NCBI GenBank assembly: GCA_018466975.1
Contig: CM031560.1
Span: forward strand, 620,001 to 684,000
DNA from: Sparassis latifolia
Lineage: Eukaryota; Basidiomycota; Agaricomycetes; Polyporales; Sparassidaceae
Length of the DNA stretch: 64,000 nt
Direction of reading: 5' to 3'
This document shows, one piece after another, positions 23,641-34,657 of this stretch; position 1 is the stretch's first letter; each line of letters starts with the position of its first letter. The notes under the pieces were generated by a model. The model was not told the DNA's origin. It saw only the letters and a program-made list of their open reading frames with translations, and made no database searches. Position numbers and translations under genes: made by a program.

Positions 23641-24142
23641 ACTACCGGCTTCAAGCACTTGTTACCACACTTGTAGCCAAACTTGCCAGGCTTGTAGCTC
23701 ACTCAATTCTGCTCGGATTTGGATAAACCAAGTGACCATTCTGACCGAATTTTCAAGCTAAATCTGACGGTGTTACTTTTAGAACATCAAAATCACTTGC
23801 TGGAGTGCTACAATTCATTTTCTTAGTTTTCTCTCCATTCTGCTTGCTTCTTCAATATGCACTGCATGTTAAAAATAAGGCGCCCTATCTAACATGTTTA
23901 TGTGCATTTTAGAGTCATTCTCAAATTTTTCTGGCATTTATCCAATTTTTCTGCACTTCACACTGAGCATTCTAATCCAAAACTGAGATATCTCTGCCAG
24001 TTTTACTCAGATTTACTTGGTTTAAGAGAGCATTATGCTCCATTTCCTTCACAGATTTCAATGGTACTGCTTTTTATGTGTTGGAATTAGCATGTGCTTC
24101 TATACTTTCACTGACTATGATGCATTGGTCCTCTGTGGCTGC

Positions 24143-24422
24143 TGTGGCACTTCTATTGATTACTATTTCTGCAAGTCGCATTGGTTTTCACTACAATCAG
24201 TTTGAAAGACCAACTGTACTCAAGTTGTAGGATGGTAACAACAGGCACTACAAAGTTTGTAGTTAAACCCTAGACCTAACCCAGGACTAGGTGCAGCTCT
24301 CACATACAAAATTGTATTGAAAAGTCGTTCCCACACCTTGGGGAAAAAGTGCGTATCCTCCCAAAAGTTGGCGGAAGCTCTATCCCATAAAGAACGATTC
24401 CTTTGTACCTCAGAAATTGTAA
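24143..24422 (+). repeat. Inner-border module, copy 1 (left arm)
   Basis: Shares ctgcaagtcgc, ctacaatcag, tttgaaagacc, gtaacaacaggcactacaaa, taaaccctagacctaaccc, ccaggactaggtgcagc and cataaagaacgattcctt with the copies at 32558-32836 and 40028-40290. It marks the inner end of the left arm. Confidence 0.82.
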
Positions 24423-24500
24423 TCTGCGATCATACAGGCGCTAAACGCTCTCTTCTCTCTGATTCTACCGAAATGCATCAGTTGTGAAGAATGGACTTGC

Positions 24501-27500
24501 ATGAAGTTCTATCAAATTGACAACAATGTTATTGGTTTCAGTGGACTGGATCCTAATAATACAAGCTTGCAAATGAATGTATCTTCAGAATGTCACAGAG
24601 GAGAAATGATCATGTCCATTGGAATACAAGGGACTCTCCATGCTGATGGCAAGGATGCTCATGAATTTTGGACACTTTTCACACTGCTATTCAGGCTTCC
24701 CCCTGGTAAGTTGACTAAGTATGATAATATTTGAACAAATTCTTATATTTTTCCAACAGGTGCAGACCCAGGTGCTTTTCTGCTTGCTCGACCTGGAACA
24801 TATATTCGCGAGACAGGAGAGTTAACCCTATTTGCCGCATTCAAAGGCAATGATCTACATGGCGAAAGCGCTCCCTATGCTCCACCAGAAGAGATGCGAA
24901 AGTAGGAAGCTAAAATTCTGAAGGAGATTGGAACACGCTTCAGCGTGGTCAAACGTGTCGGATATGTTTCATATCCATCAACAGTAGGGGTTAAGTGTAC
25001 TTCTGCCCTGTCTGTTTCACCTCTGGTGGGCTTTGGAAATGAGCCTATTTCAGCAAATTTTGAGCAGAGTTCATGTCTAAACTTTGTCAAGCATGGTCGA
25101 ATCTTCTTAGGAACTGCTCATTCGTTCTACAATAGAATGATACGGGAGCAAGCAATGCATAACTGGAATGTCACACTCAAGCTTGGGAATGTATTCATAG
25201 ACATCAATGCCTACTTGGCTAGTCACAGTTATGAAGATGAGACTGGAGAAACACATGCTTGTCTGCCACTTGAATGGAATCCAAGAGATGACCAAGCTTA
25301 TGTTGCTGAGATGCGGTCTCGTGTACAGCGATTCTTCAACATTGCTAACAAGTACTACATGAATCTTACTCGGGATCTGGTACGCAGCTCACACATTCAG
25401 CTTGCAATAACTGGAAGTGCAGAATCCTCCTCCGTGTTGCCAGTTCATTCCTCAGAAGATTGTAGACTTGCTACTCACTCAAGTCAACCTGCTTTCAAAA
25501 CTATGCCATCTCGTCCAGCATTTTCCATGTTTGATCCAAAGGCGACATCTTCCAGTCGTCAGGATAACACACAACTCCATGGTACAGGAACAGTGAAGCG
25601 ACACAAAAGAGGACAGTCAAGCCTAGACTATAATTTGACCACACTTCCAGAGGAGTTTAATGATAAAGAGTCTGACTCAGAGGAAGAGCTGTCAGAGATC
25701 CTGGACTTTGATGAAAAGGTTTGTTTTATACTAATATATTATTGTTCAACATGCTTATCTAAATATTTAAAACAACCAATATCATGTTTGTTGGCTGGGA
25801 TATGATACTCAGCAAGATTCATGGGTAAAGACCAGTGATATTCAGTGAGTACTCTAATATGACTATAATAAAAACAAAACTGATCATTGATATTATAGTG
25901 CAAGTGAGACGATTCAGGCCTTCTGGCAGGCGAGAGGGCAAGAGGGTCCGCCACTGCCATTATCATCTAATAAGCGTACTCAAAGAAGACATCACGAGAA
26001 AGACCACGAAAATACTTCATTGGGTGAAGACATCTCCATGAATAGTCTTGAGACAGCTATAGGCGAAGTTAGCTCATCTGCACGCGAGTTCACTGTTCAG
26101 CGTCTCCCAGAATATGATATACAGCAGTCAAATGAACAAACATCGGAACAAGCTCAGACTATTATCAGTCGACCTACAATGAAAAAGCTTGGCAACACTT
26201 CCTTGACGACTCTGTTTAATTCAGCATCTCTACATTCTGAACTTGAACAACTTCATTCTATGCACTCCAAACTAGAACATCTGCCCAACGATCTTCAGAA
26301 TCCAAGCAGTGGCTTCGTGGCCTTGCTATACAAACTCAGATCAATGAGGAGATCAAGTCACTACCAGAAGGTCAATGGTCTGCTGAGGGTGCCATGGTCA
26401 TCTTTAAACAGCTGACAGAGATGATCAAAGCATTACCTGTACTCGAAGCTGCTCAAGCATTTACAGACACGCTGAATTGTGCGCTCAGATGGGAGATTTG
26501 CAGAGCATACTTCATTATATTTCGCTGGTGCACAGACATTGGACCAGACTTGGTTTATAACGTGTTTGACTGGTATCAAGAACATGGAGAAGCTGGTATT
26601 CGTGCAAAGTATAGCCAGTTTGCAGATGTTGTCATACATATGCTCAAGTATGTGAAAGACTTATATCGGTGCCAGAGTGCTTCATATATTCCAAAGCCTC
26701 GAGCAAAGAGAGCAAAGACATCTGCTATTCCACCACCTGCTGTAGAGGGTCAGCAGGCATCCAATGAACCAGATCCAACACTTGCAAGAATCCCTCGGAA
26801 CTTATTTGGTCTTGTACCAGATGCTGGAATAAATTTGGTTTTCATTCCAAAGCTACCTGAAAAGCTGTCGAAGAACAAGCTACATACTCAGGCAGCTGAT
26901 ATTCTCTTGGGACTTTTGTCCCAAATCTTGATTTTTGACTGTATGGGCGAGCATGATAAGAAATACAGGTCAAATTTCCGACGCTCTGCACAGAATAAAT
27001 CATTGGAGGATAATAAAAAAGAATGTGATGGAATCAAATGCTGTAGCATCAATCGAGGAGCAATTCTTCAGACCATTCTCAGTGTCTTCTCTGGCAAAGA
27101 TGGTATATTTGCATCAAACAAAATAGTCGATATACTGCTAAGCCCTGCCAAGCTGTTTCAAAATATGAGCGATCAAGGACTATCAGCGAAGATTTTGAAA
27201 AATCCAGTTGGAGCCCTCTCAGATCTGTATGAAAGCATCACCGCTCTCTTAGATGAAGAGCCAGATTTGCAGGAACTCTGCAGGAAAGTTGGAGATCAAG
27301 TATGATCAAATGTGATTCTCTTAGAAAGATCTGAGACATTACAATGCCTTGGACCATAGCAGGTACCGAAGCATGTCGGTCGCACAGCCAGAAGAGGCTT
27401 GGTCAGAGTAATAGGGTCATACCAGAAAAGCCCCCACCAGGTCCATTATCTGCAGACATGCTCATACATGCTGAAGGTGCACCATTCCTCAGCGAGATTG

Positions 27501-28620
27501 GGTTGATTTTGAGAGAGTCTCTCAACAAGCAGAGAGGCAAACCTGTCAGAGATGAGACCATACGAAAGGTTCTGAATGGGCTGCCGGTCAGCTCTACAGG
27601 ATATCATGGCAAGCCGATGAAGAACCTGAACTTTTATGACCCTGTGCGAGCAGACAATATTTATGCGCATCAAATTTGGGAAGCACTACCACCCGAGAAG
27701 ATCACTTGTCGTGTGGGACTCTCACAGATGATGTCTTATATGTCAGCAGGCCTAGGAAGCCTAAACGCAGACTTTGTCAAACACAATAACATGTGCTTTG
27801 AGTCTGAGGCTGATTGTGTTGCTACATTCAATAAGGCCATCAAAGTATACGAGAATCAATATCCTCCGGTACCAGCAAAGCACCTCCAAAGCCATATGAG
27901 AACATGTTTTGTTGGGGACAGGCCAGTAATGCTTTTCAAATCCGTGTCACAATACCAGGAAAGAAAGGAGTACTATCTCGAGTAATCACTACAGAAGAGA
28001 AATTCAAACCATTTTGGTCACAGGAGACTCAAAATGCATGGGAGACATATATCTTGGTGACATGCTGAACTAAGATCCATCTACCTATACTGGTCCTTGC
28101 AAGAGCTGGAGCGAGACATTCAAATGGGCTCAAGAAACAAAGCTGCCACTTCTACACTCCAGTGTTACCCTTCTACAGTTCATGAACAATCTTGCATTAT
28201 ATGGCATTTGCAAGGATCCAGAACTTAAGGAGATGTGTGCGTTTATCTCGAAACATGGAGAAAAAGGAGGATTTCAAGGTCTCAATGTCCTTGGGTTTAA
28301 TGTCAGCAGGCAGATCATGCACCCTGGGTTCGTGCAGCATTCACTGTGATTTACGATCACCTCGATACCCATCTTTCTCCAGAGGACAAGGAAACACTCC
28401 ATTTTGGAGTTATGTTTCTTAAACACTTCTTTTGCAAGGTCTCTCGGTACAGATCCCTCATTTGCAGTCTAGAAGAGACATTTCAGAAAATGCGCATTCG
28501 AGTACAGAAAGAGCAGGATCATTGGATGCTAGTGATCTGGTCAGCTCTTCCCTATTCCTTTGACGATCACCGAGGAGGCTATTCAGAAGTCTATTGAACA
28601 TACAAAATAAGTCTGTAAGT
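24501..28620 (+). pseudogene. Large unrecognised gene block inside the giant element, decayed
   Basis: A succession of protein-like plus-strand frames covers 4 kb. The first exon (24501-24704) ends RLPPG before a gt donor and continues after an acceptor near 24760 as ADPGAFLLARPGTYIRETGE. Next come 24945-25720 (FLGTAHSFYNRMIREQAMHN, LPLEWNPRDDQAYVAEMRSR, then an acidic tail), 26020-26415 (coiled-coil-like), 26394-27305 (303 codons, FLGTAHSF not repeated; ends DLQELCRKVGDQV), 27344-27985 (GLPVSSTGYHGKPMKNLNFY, HLQSHMRTCFVGDRPVMLFK), then fragments to 28600 (AAFTVIYDHLDTHLSPEDKE). Stops at 24903-24905 and frame changes near 26400, 27970 and 28320 show decay or missed introns. Possibly two adjacent genes. 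I do not recognise any domain and do not assign transposase function. Confidence 0.55.
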
Positions 28621-28975
28621 CTCTCTTCTTGAATTGAACTAGGATCATCACTGACTTAAATAAAGCCAATGATTAGAACGTACTGGGACACGGTGATCTA
28701 AACAGGAACCCGAGTGATCAGACATCGCTAAGATAGGTGCCGGCAGATATGTTGAATGGACATAACAGAGTTTATGGTACGTAGGCATTCTTGATGTATT
28801 TTTTAGTGCACATTTCTATGTACGTGTATAGAGGTATTATAGAACACAACCTTTGCCAATTTTTTGATAACATCAGAGGGCCCAAAATCTAAGTACACGT
28901 GTGTCTCTCTGCCAAATAATCTAAAGGTATTCATTTGGGTCAGTACACAAGGAGCACAGAGTTGATACCATCACC
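28621..28975. other. No gene seen
   Basis: Non-coding stretch between the large gene block and the tandem duplication, with stops in all frames. Confidence 0.4.
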
Positions 28976-28979
28976 ATAT

Positions 28980-29330
28980 GTCAAGGAACAGCCGAGTGAG
29001 GGAGGTGCCAGGTCAGCTGCACGTTGAAGGTTGACAAAGAAGAACGAAGCTGCTGCTGTTGAAGTGGGGGCCTCGTTTGTGTTCCCTGGCATGAGGACGT
29101 GCCAGGAGGGCACGTGTTCAACGCACAAGGTAGGTGGAGGGCCAGGGAGCTAAGTGAGGGAGGTGTGAGGTCAGCCGAGCATCCAAGGTCAACGACGAAG
29201 AACAAAGCCCCCGCTGTTGAAGTGGGGGCCTCGATCGTGTTCCCTGGCATAAGGACGTGCCAGGGAGGGCACGTGTTTAATGCACAAGGTAGGTGGTGGG
29301 GCTGGAGAGGGGAGTTGGGGAGGTGGCTTC
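28980..29330 (+). repeat. ~170-bp direct tandem duplication
   Basis: Two adjacent copies share gaggtgyNaggtcagc, gttgaagtgggggcctcg, tgttccctggcat, aggacgtgccagg, gggcacgtgtt and gcacaaggtaggtgg in order. The G-rich composition contrasts with the AT-rich surroundings. Frames through it are repeat-derived and not called as genes. Confidence 0.75.
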
Positions 29331-29496
29331 CCATGGGATCTAAGGATGGGAGAGGAGGGGCATGATTATGCATGCCCCCCTAAAGTTCAGTAGAATGATA
29401 AAAGGGAGAAATAATACTGCACTCACCTGTAAGCACCTGGTCCAGGTTGAAGCCCAAGAGGAGGAGAGGAGGAGATCGAAAACCTGGAGTCCCCAG

Positions 29497-29627
29497 GTCA
29501 TGTGAACCTTGAGTCACGTTTTGCACAGAGCACTTAACATTTCATACGGCGCAAAACATGACCTGGCGTGCATCTGACCGCACATGTTGCCCGAGTCACA
29601 TTTTGCGCGGTATGAAACGTTAAGTGG
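29497..29627. repeat. Two partial copies of the GTCAC-ended palindrome family
   Basis: Position 29497-29578 starts gtcatgtg and ends gcatctgac, with cttaacatttcatacggcg inside. Position 29579-29627 reads cccgagtcacattttgcgcg and gaaacgttaag. Both align to arms of the 104-bp palindrome at 23537-23640 (cgttaagcgc...gaaacgtgactcggg). Confidence 0.62.
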
Positions 29628-30011
29628 TTATTTTCTATACTACGGTCAAATAGTCTACACTGTACAAATAGTATTGTAACTGATGTTTCAACTGGCTGTG
29701 TCCATTCATTCAAACTTTGGATGGAAATCCTCACGATACCATAACTGTAGCATGTTTAGATACTATGGAGTCTCTTAGTCACTATCCCGACTTTGACAAA
29801 ATTCAGAAACATGTCGATATACTTCGAAAGTATGCTTGTCCAACACGCATGGTGCCTGGCACGAGGACATGCGAGAAAACCTGAATGAGGCCCCTGGATT
29901 ATGCTCATTGTTACCTGATGTAACATATACCAATGGACACAGCCAGTTGAAACATCAGTTACAATACTATTACAGTGTAGACTATTTGACCGTAGTATAG
30001 AAAATATAACC
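29626..30011. mobile_element. 386-bp inverted-repeat element
   Basis: The left arm from 29626 contains ctatactacggtcaaatag, ctgatgtttcaactggctg and tgtcca. The right arm (29930-30011) contains the reverse complements tggacacagccagttgaaac and ctatttgaccgtagtatag. The arms are about 83 bp, with one short length difference. The loop of about 220 bp has no ORF. It abuts the partial palindrome copies to the left. Confidence 0.75.
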
Positions 30012-30605
30012 TGTCACCTTTTGCCCCCCAAAAAACAAACAGCTTACAAACTTATATATTTAAATAATATGTAATGTGCGACTGTTATGATACAGAACAT
30101 CACATAACACATTGAATATATATAGTACAATCAAACTACAACTCAAAGATGCATTACAGTGAGCATTAACCAGTCACAGGCTAGGATACATGAGTAGAAG
30201 TGTGAATGATGCATAAAATAATTTTCTCCTAGGAGCACATTACAAATAGTACAAAATTATATGTTTAGACATATTATAAGAAGGTGGAGTCATTGCTTGA
30301 CGTGAAAAACCAAGAGGCGTGCGGAATCGGAATCCGCGACATCAACATACCCCCCCCCCCCCTCTTTAGGGCTCTGGGGTCCTTCCTCCCTATTCGGAGG
30401 TTTCTACAGGTTCCAGTTTCTGCATAGTGCATGCAATACCTCATAAACTGTGGCAAACAACGTGTTGAGAAGGTCCTTTCTGTTGTAGCTTGCAAAGGAG
30501 CAACATAAATAGAGATTGTGCAGTCTCCGAGCGGAGACGCGTGCACTCCACATGACTTTACAATGGCTTGGCGAGCAAGCCACGCCACCAACCTTGTGAC
30601 AAAGG
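30012..30605. other. No supported gene
   Basis: Holds a homopolymer run of about 14 C near 30349. A minus-strand frame of 105 codons (30274-30591) crosses the C-run as a Gly stretch and shows no domain, so I do not call it. Confidence 0.4.
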
Positions 30606-30609
30606 AACA

Positions 30610-31411
30610 AAGCTCATGCCTTACAAGGACTTGCCGAGGCTGCAGATGGTCACAATTTTACGCCTCGCATTAATAGAACAATCCTCCACCTTTATGCTCA
30701 CCTATATCCTGAGGGAAGAAAGGTCAAGCTCACCTGTATGATAAATGCAGTAAGCTTTACACTACTGAGATATAATAATACGAGGTTATATTATGCAGGT
30801 GAGTCAGAATATCGCCATTGTCACTGCACCAGATACAACACGAATGATATTAAATCTTGAGAAAGATGACAATGTTTGTTCAGTTATCTCTCGAGCATTC
30901 ATTCAGATATTCACATATTTGTAGAAGGAGGAAGTTATCGCTGGACAATATTTCAAGTTTATTGCTGAAGTCGGCAACACAAGAATCAATCTCAATGCTT
31001 TATATCATGAGCGTCTCCCCAAGGAAGTTGGTAAGAATACCATTCTGACATATAATATAAACTGATGCTAAATGAATATTTATAAGATCTTTTCGTGGTG
31101 AACGAGGTCGTAGAGCTAGCGCACAATCCCCCTTATGATTCTAACATATTTAGCATACCAATCCTGCAATAATTTGTAATCTAACATGTGTAAACTATTA
31201 TATGCTGTTCAACAGAGAACTATATGTCATGTTAGCACCTCCAGATCGAATTATTCCAGCCCTTCCAAATGAAGTCAGCATTCTAATATGCAAGAAGGTC
31301 ATATCGGACTGGTCACACTTGACCCACAGCATAGAGAAGGTTCTTACCGTGAAGGAGGCTGAGACAAAGGCAAAGAAGACAGAGGTCAGGATGTGGCAGC
31401 AAAAGCTGTGA
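30610..31411 (+). pseudogene. Exon-like fragments of an unknown gene
   Basis: About 30613-30719 reads HALQGLAEAADGHNFTPRIN then HLYAHLYPEGRK before a gtcaag donor-like site. After an acceptor near 30798 the frame continues VSQNIAIVTAPDTTRMILNL, has a stop near 30922, and resumes EVIAGQYFKFIAEVGNTRIN and ALYHERLPKEV up to a gtaaga donor. A separate 69-codon frame (31202-31411) reads APPDRIIPALPNEVSILICK and has a charged, helical C-terminus. The parts lie in order upstream of the LRR-like frame and could once have been one gene. Family not recognised. Confidence 0.4.
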
Positions 31412-31436
31412 CTCACGAGCAAATGTTGGCTCAATG

Positions 31437-32203
31437 CTACAGTCATTCCTCCCTTTCCTCCAATGACAATTATTATTGATACAGAGGATCAGCTTATTGC
31501 TTTCTTTCGAGCAATCATCAAGTATGAGAAGTCCTTCTGCAGATGCTATCTCAGGAATGGCCCAAACAAAAATCATCTGACATTTCTGAACATTTATGAA
31601 TTGGATCTACGGCACTGCCTCAACTACAATGTACTGCAAATACAAATATTGGCCAAGGCAGCTATACCCTTTATAACCACCTTGACGAGCTTGAAGTACG
31701 CTATCAGCTATCAGGTGTGCACAAACCAGCTCCAACGCATAACTACATGGTGGAAAGATGGGAGAAGTACGCTCGAGCAACTCCATTTATATCATAATGA
31801 GGATTCTTTGTTAGCATGGGTGCAAGTAAGCATTTTATCCAGTCTAAGAATTCTGCAACTAAATGGCATACAGAGAAAAGAAATGCCATGGTATCAACTC
31901 AATTTTCTACAGCTTCTTGCTCGCCTGCCTTGCCTGCATACATTCCATCTCGACACACCGATGCTTGCATTCACATCACCTGTGGAACTCACTAGAATTG
32001 ACACTGGTCAGCAATACTTTGATGTGATGTTGCAACATGAAGAGACTACTGTCATGACATGGTTCAGAGAACTACCGACCTTACGCGAGTTATACTTTTG
32101 TCACAGAGAGCTGAACGAGTACGAAATGTTCTGGTATTGGGAGATAGATGATCCAGATAAACGGCATATACATGGAAGAAGACTGAAACTGATGGAGAGC
32201 TGA
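31437..32203 (+). CDS. LRR-like protein (F-box/LRR type suspected)
   Basis: A single frame of about 250 codons encodes Leu-rich stretches at spacing typical of irregular fungal LRRs: LTFLNIYELDLRHCLNYNVL, then TLEQLHLY, LSSLRILQLNGIQRKEMPW, LLARLPCLHTFHLDTPML and FRELPTLRELYFCHRELN. Agaricomycetes have many F-box proteins with such degenerate LRRs, but the F-box itself is not visible here, so ligase-adaptor function is inference. The usual length of such proteins (400-600 residues) is greater, so this is probably a C-terminal part. It lies inside the giant inverted-repeat structure and could be cargo. A further 65-codon basic frame (32262-32459) may be unrelated. Confidence 0.5.
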
Positions 32204-32557
32204 CAATCAAAGAAGGAGTTCAGTCGATTGAGAATCGGCAGAGAAATACAAGTACTTCAATGTGAACAGTAGACCGGAGAAGCAGAAGACAATGTGTCGA
32301 GATCATATTGTGAGTGCATGCAATATGAATATGACACATACTAAGCAGAAACCTAAAGATGTGGAAGCGAAGAGACCAAAGCCAAAGTCAATTTCTCATG
32401 AACAATACAGGAAGATAGTGCTGCAAGATACATTGATTAAGCTTCTTAGAGGTGAATAACATAATTGTCTGTTCCACTAAATGAACTACTGACAATTCAC
32501 AAGAAGAGATAGGATGGGAGATATAAATAGTTCTGCAATGATAGAGAGGAGGGAAAG

Positions 32558-32836
32558 TGGCACTGTTGTTGTAGATTATTTGTGCAAGTCGTGTTGGTTT
32601 CTACTACAATCACTTTGAAAGACCGACTGTATGCAGGGTGTAGTACAGTAACAACAGGCACTACAAAGTTTGTAGTTAAACCCTAGACCTAACCCAGGAC
32701 TAGGTGCAGCCCATGCATACAAATTTGTATTGAAAAGTTGTTCTCATGCATAGGGGCACTTGGACATGTCCCTCAGAATCTGGCGGAAGCCCTATCCCAT
32801 AAAGAACGATTCCTTCGTACCTCAGGAATCATAATT
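32558..32836 (+). repeat. Inner-border module, copy 2 (internal)
   Basis: Same order of blocks as copies 1 and 3, including gtaacaacaggcactacaaa, taaaccctagacctaaccc and cataaagaacgattcctt, in the orientation of the left-arm copy. It stands alone, with no adjoining arm sequence, so the module can move or be copied separately from the arms. Confidence 0.8.
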
Positions 32837-33175
32837 ACGTGCCTGCCAAATTAGCATCAAGGAACTCAACAACAGCACCACAAAAGACATTCAACCTCAT
32901 ATGATGACATTCCAATGGGAACTTCAAGATCAAAATTTTTTTAAATGTGTTACTAATTACCTTTTGTTATAATGGTGTCAAAGGTATTAAAGTAGGCTAC
33001 GAAAAAGTAGCTAATGTAACATGACTAAATGCTCCATGCCAAACTGTTTCCACACACTGGTGTGTGTGAAGTATGGGATGGATATTCGTTGTTCACCATA
33101 ACACGCCTCAATTTCATGTTCAACCACCCAGCCACAAATGAAGACAATGTCTCCGGGCTCCATTCACATGTGAAG
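32837..33175. other. No gene seen
   Basis: Stop-rich sequence between the internal module and the inverted-repeat element starting at 33176. Confidence 0.4.
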
Positions 33176-34590
33176 CACTTCAGGGTACCCTTCTGACCTA
33201 GCTCTTAGCTTCAACATAATCTATATTGTGTAGTGGCTAAGAGCCTCTCAGGTACCAATACATGTCCCAGGGCATTATATGGGATTACCCAGGGAAAAGG
33301 CAGGGCATAGGCTGTTCCAATGGCACAATTATCATATAGGATGTCCTATAGTACTAGGGCGTTGATATCTATATCCCAGTATTACTGGTTGTCCCATGGT
33401 GCCAGGGGTACATAGAGATGTCCCACTATTAGTAAAAGATGTATTTTCAGGCTATTGTATGGTAGTTTTTTTATACTTTGTTCTACAATCATATTGTATA
33501 AGCTCTAATTATAAAAACAGTGACTAGAATACTGTAAATAAGTGCCTTATTTGCACTTTATATATGGTGAAATATTTATAGAAAGCAGGATATCCCATAT
33601 CAAGTATTGTGTATGCATTTGTAATGTTATAAAGACTATATTACTATTAGTAGCATGTACAACAACTTCATTAGCTCATATAACAACTAAGACAGGTCAA
33701 ACAACAATGTTTATTCTCGTATTTTAAAATCAATTTTACATTTTCTGACATAATGTTCAGACTAACATGATATAATCTTTGGCATATAGTATGCATCATA
33801 GCTATACTACAACTTTCACCAAGTGTCTCAAGAAATAGAACAACTCAGTCTACTAATATACTAGCAAAGGAGATATATTCTTGTCATGTCTCCTATCATA
33901 TACTGTATTTGAATGAAAAAAGAAAGGCATTTGACCTAAGACTTCAGTCAAGTTACACTTAGAAATGCATTCACTGAATGACACCTTTGTATTATGGAAT
34001 GTCCCTTTATGTGATGGGATATCCCTAGTAAGGACCTGTCACTCTTAAACCTTAGTAATTCAACTGTTAGTATAAACTCTAGATAATTATAGTAGTTAAA
34101 TAGAAACTTCAGGCTAAAGAAGAGACTAAATATCTGTGAATCTTAAAATAACATCTTAGGATGTCCTTAAAATGGAAGATCCCACGTATATAATATATAA
34201 ATAAAGTGCTTGTTTATATCACTATAGTCACTGTTTTTATAATTAAGGCTTAAATAATATGATAGTGGAATAAAGTATAAAAAATACCATACAATAGCCT
34301 GAAAATACATCTTTTACTAATAGTGGGACATCTCTATGTACCCCTGGCACCATGGGACAACCAGTAATACTGGGATATAAATATCAATGCCCTAGTACTA
34401 TAGGACATCCTATATGATAATTGTGCCATTGGACCAGCCTATGCCCTGCCTTTGCCCTGGGTAATCCCATATAATGCCCTGGGACATGTATTGGTACCAT
34501 GGTCTGTCTGACACCTGAGAGGCTCTTAGCCACTACACAATATAGATTATGTTGAAGCTAAGAGCTAGGTCAGAAGGGCACCCTGAAGCG
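33176..34590. mobile_element. 1.4-kb inverted-repeat element with CACTTCAGGG ends
   Basis: The left arm starts cacttcagggtaccc at 33176. The right arm ends gggcaccctgaagcg at 34590. Arms of about 370 bp are well conserved, for example ctaagagcctctcagg/cctgagaggctcttag and tgtcccactattagtaaaag inverted near 34315. The centre (33550-34210) is AT-rich without a gene. The flanks share gtgaag (33170-33175 and 34592-34597), an imperfect candidate for a target-site duplication. A second, left-half copy lies at 38632-39103. Confidence 0.8.
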
Positions 34591-34657
34591 CGTGAAGCCC
34601 TGATTGTGGCAACCAGATATAACCACCCTTGAAATGGCTAAAGGCACTCAGGGCAGC

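Larger units (their letters stand above)
19540..24422 (+). repeat. Left inverted-repeat arm (about 4.9 kb)
   Basis: AT-rich, with no long ORF. From outside to inside: terminal segment, an AT-rich stretch, a ~115-bp repeat block (20470-21350) interrupted by a CACTG-ended miniature element, a stretch rich in ttgtaag/cttacaa dyads, a ~50-bp tandem array (21990-22720), more dyad-rich sequence, a 104-bp palindrome, and the inner module. It is about 1 kb longer than the right arm because of insertions and array size. Confidence 0.8.

Noticed and set aside
24240..24300. Telomere repeat tract
   Set aside because: aaaccctagacctaaccc resembles telomeric CCCTAA but is a single imperfect stretch within a larger dispersed module, not an array.
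24501..28620. KDZ, Plavaka, Polinton or Starship-type transposase or integrase
   Set aside because: I looked for the characteristic catalytic and Cys-cluster motifs as I know them and found none in the translated frames. A profile search would be needed to exclude divergent forms.
28940..29373. Pro-rich minus-strand and Gly-rich plus-strand frames
   Set aside because: They run through the 170-bp tandem duplication and repeat with it.
30274..30591. 105-codon minus-strand frame with a Gly run
   Set aside because: The Gly run is a homopolymer C tract on the plus strand. No recognisable motif and no splice context.
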